Shown piece after piece: positions 5,034-5,579 of a stretch of 5,579 nucleotides of DNA (positions within the stretch are counted from its first letter, which is position 1; the number at the start of each line of letters is the position of its first letter). Under the pieces are notes generated by a model that was not told the DNA's origin, ran no database searches, and saw only the letters and a program-made list of their open reading frames with translations. Origin of the DNA: Acidilobaceae archaeon (GTDB lineage: Archaea > Thermoproteota > Thermoprotei_A > Sulfolobales > Acidilobaceae); contig JALVJB010000046.1 of the NCBI GenBank assembly GCA_027034115.1, positions 1 through 5,579 on the forward strand, given 5' to 3'. The position numbers were made by a program, and so were the translations under genes.

Positions 5034-5073
5034 TCACACCCTCCTAGCACTCCCCGCGCAAGGGATTTATAAG
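5034..5073 (-). promoter_or_regulatory. Candidate promoter and Shine-Dalgarno of the zinc-ribbon/aEF-1beta operon
   Basis: On the minus strand CTTATAAAT (5065-5073) is the best TATA-box match in the window. It predicts a transcript start near 5042-5047, with GGAGGGTGTGA (5034-5044) directly in the leader. The box overlaps the TAA stop codon (5067-5069) of the upstream DUF1464-like gene, so the operon appears to start inside the end of its neighbour. This placement also favours the GTG at 5026 over the one at 5050. Confidence 0.6.
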
Positions 5074-5579
5074 GTATCCCTTCCGATGCCCCTGAAGTAT
5101 TCTCTTGCCCTCTCCGGGACGCCGGGGAGCAGGATGTAGTCGAATATGCTCCCCCTAGACTCTCTTAGATGGAGCGCCTCCACTATCCAAGAGAACCTCC
5201 CGCCAGCATACCCGCTAGCCAGTAACGCGGCCCCGGTGGCACCCTCCTTGGTGATCCTCCCTAGCCTGGGTACGCTTCGGATCTCTAATTGCTCTCCAAG
5301 CTTGCCCAGGGCTCTCTCAAGCTCTCGAACGAGGACGCCTGAGACCCCTGTTGTACGGAAGAGCCTGCCGCTCACGTAGATCCTCCTGGGCGGCACGGTG
5401 AAAACGGGGAGTAACTGGAATACGTCTTTAACCACTGCTTCAGCAAGCATTCTAACAGCCTCGACCGCGCGAGGGTCCCCCATTGTAGCCTTTTCACCGA
5501 GTTCCTCGAGGCTATTAATTCCTGCATAGTAGGAGGCGCCTCCCTGAAACAAGCGGTGCCTGGGGAACCGTGGTTCTAT
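5067..5579 (-). CDS. DUF1464-like protein (predicted ASKHA-fold kinase relative), 3' part only
   Basis: The reading frame is open to the right edge, so only the last 170 residues are visible and the start lies outside the window; the TTG at 5550-5552 is unlikely to be the true start because coding continues before it (IEPRFPRHRLF). The fragment resembles archaeal DUF1464 proteins, sometimes called predicted butyrate kinases of the acetate/sugar kinase/Hsp70 (ASKHA) superfamily. Supporting motifs, numbered from the visible end, are the Gly-rich FQGGASYYAG (11-20), the beta-strand-turn RIYVSGRLFR (66-75), as expected for an ASKHA adenosine-site segment, and GATGAALLASGYAGGRFSWI (113-132) followed by LHLRESRGSIFDYILLPG (137-154), which matches the C-terminal part of DUF1464 as I recall it. 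Substrate and activity are unknown. It ends 40 bases before the zinc-ribbon gene start, in the same orientation, and its stop lies under that gene's TATA box. A generic ASKHA kinase is the alternative. Confidence 0.7.
   Translation of the reverse strand: MEPRFPRHRLFQGGASYYAGINSLEELGEKATMGDPRAVEAVRMLAEAVVKDVFQLLPVFTVPPRRIYVSGRLFRTTGVSGVLVRELERALGKLGEQLEIRSVPRLGRITKEGATGAALLASGYAGGRFSWIVEALHLRESRGSIFDYILLPGVPERAREYFRGIGRDTL

Noticed and set aside
5532..5543. Perfect 12-bp palindrome GGAGGCGCCTCC
   Set aside because: It lies within the DUF1464-like coding region and encodes its Gly-Gly-Ala stretch; GC-rich palindromes of this length arise easily there, and there is only one copy.

Overview
This window comes from an archaeon, most likely a hyperthermophilic crenarchaeon of the Desulfurococcales/Pyrodictiaceae type (tentative). 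The evidence is the archaeal gene set (ribosomal protein L40e, FEN-1, a two-domain Cdc48 ATPase, aEF-1beta, a four-CxxC zinc-ribbon protein, a DUF1464-like protein), heavy use of AGG/AGA arginine and ATA isoleucine codons, strong GGAGG-type Shine-Dalgarno sites, TATA-like boxes about 25 bases before predicted transcript starts, and frequent GTG/TTG starts (five of the seven starts that lie inside the window).

Layout. At the left edge is the 5' end of rpl40e on the minus strand (1-98). A 131-base divergent spacer (99-229) separates it from a plus-strand gene for a zinc-ribbon/KH RNA-binding protein, often annotated NusA-like (230-820). That gene meets the FEN-1 gene (minus, 817-1866) tail to tail, and both use one CTAG palindrome as their stop codons. 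FEN-1 is the second gene of an apparent operon behind a small winged-helix-like protein (minus, 1884-2123), which has its own strong ribosome binding site and a candidate TATA box. Upstream is the large Cdc48/VAT AAA+ ATPase gene (minus, 2197-4413), with a separate candidate promoter. Next comes a two-gene translation operon, a zinc-ribbon protein (minus, 4817-5026) followed by elongation factor 1-beta (minus, 4522-4794). At the right edge is the 3' part of a DUF1464-like ASKHA-fold protein (minus, 5067-5579, start outside the window).

How the genes fit together. This is a housekeeping neighbourhood: translation (L40e, aEF-1beta, zinc-ribbon protein, probably the KH protein), replication and repair (FEN-1) and protein unfolding (Cdc48). 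I see no mobile element, CRISPR array, toxin-antitoxin pair, defence system, tRNA or rRNA. No stretch over 300 bases lacks a gene.

I found no convincing new biological system. The best second looks are a 110-bp in-register, near-identical DNA tract shared by the two ATPase domains of cdc48 (likely intragenic gene conversion), the uncharacterised winged-helix-like partner of FEN-1, the FEN-1 PIP box with His in place of Gln, and the shared stop palindrome.
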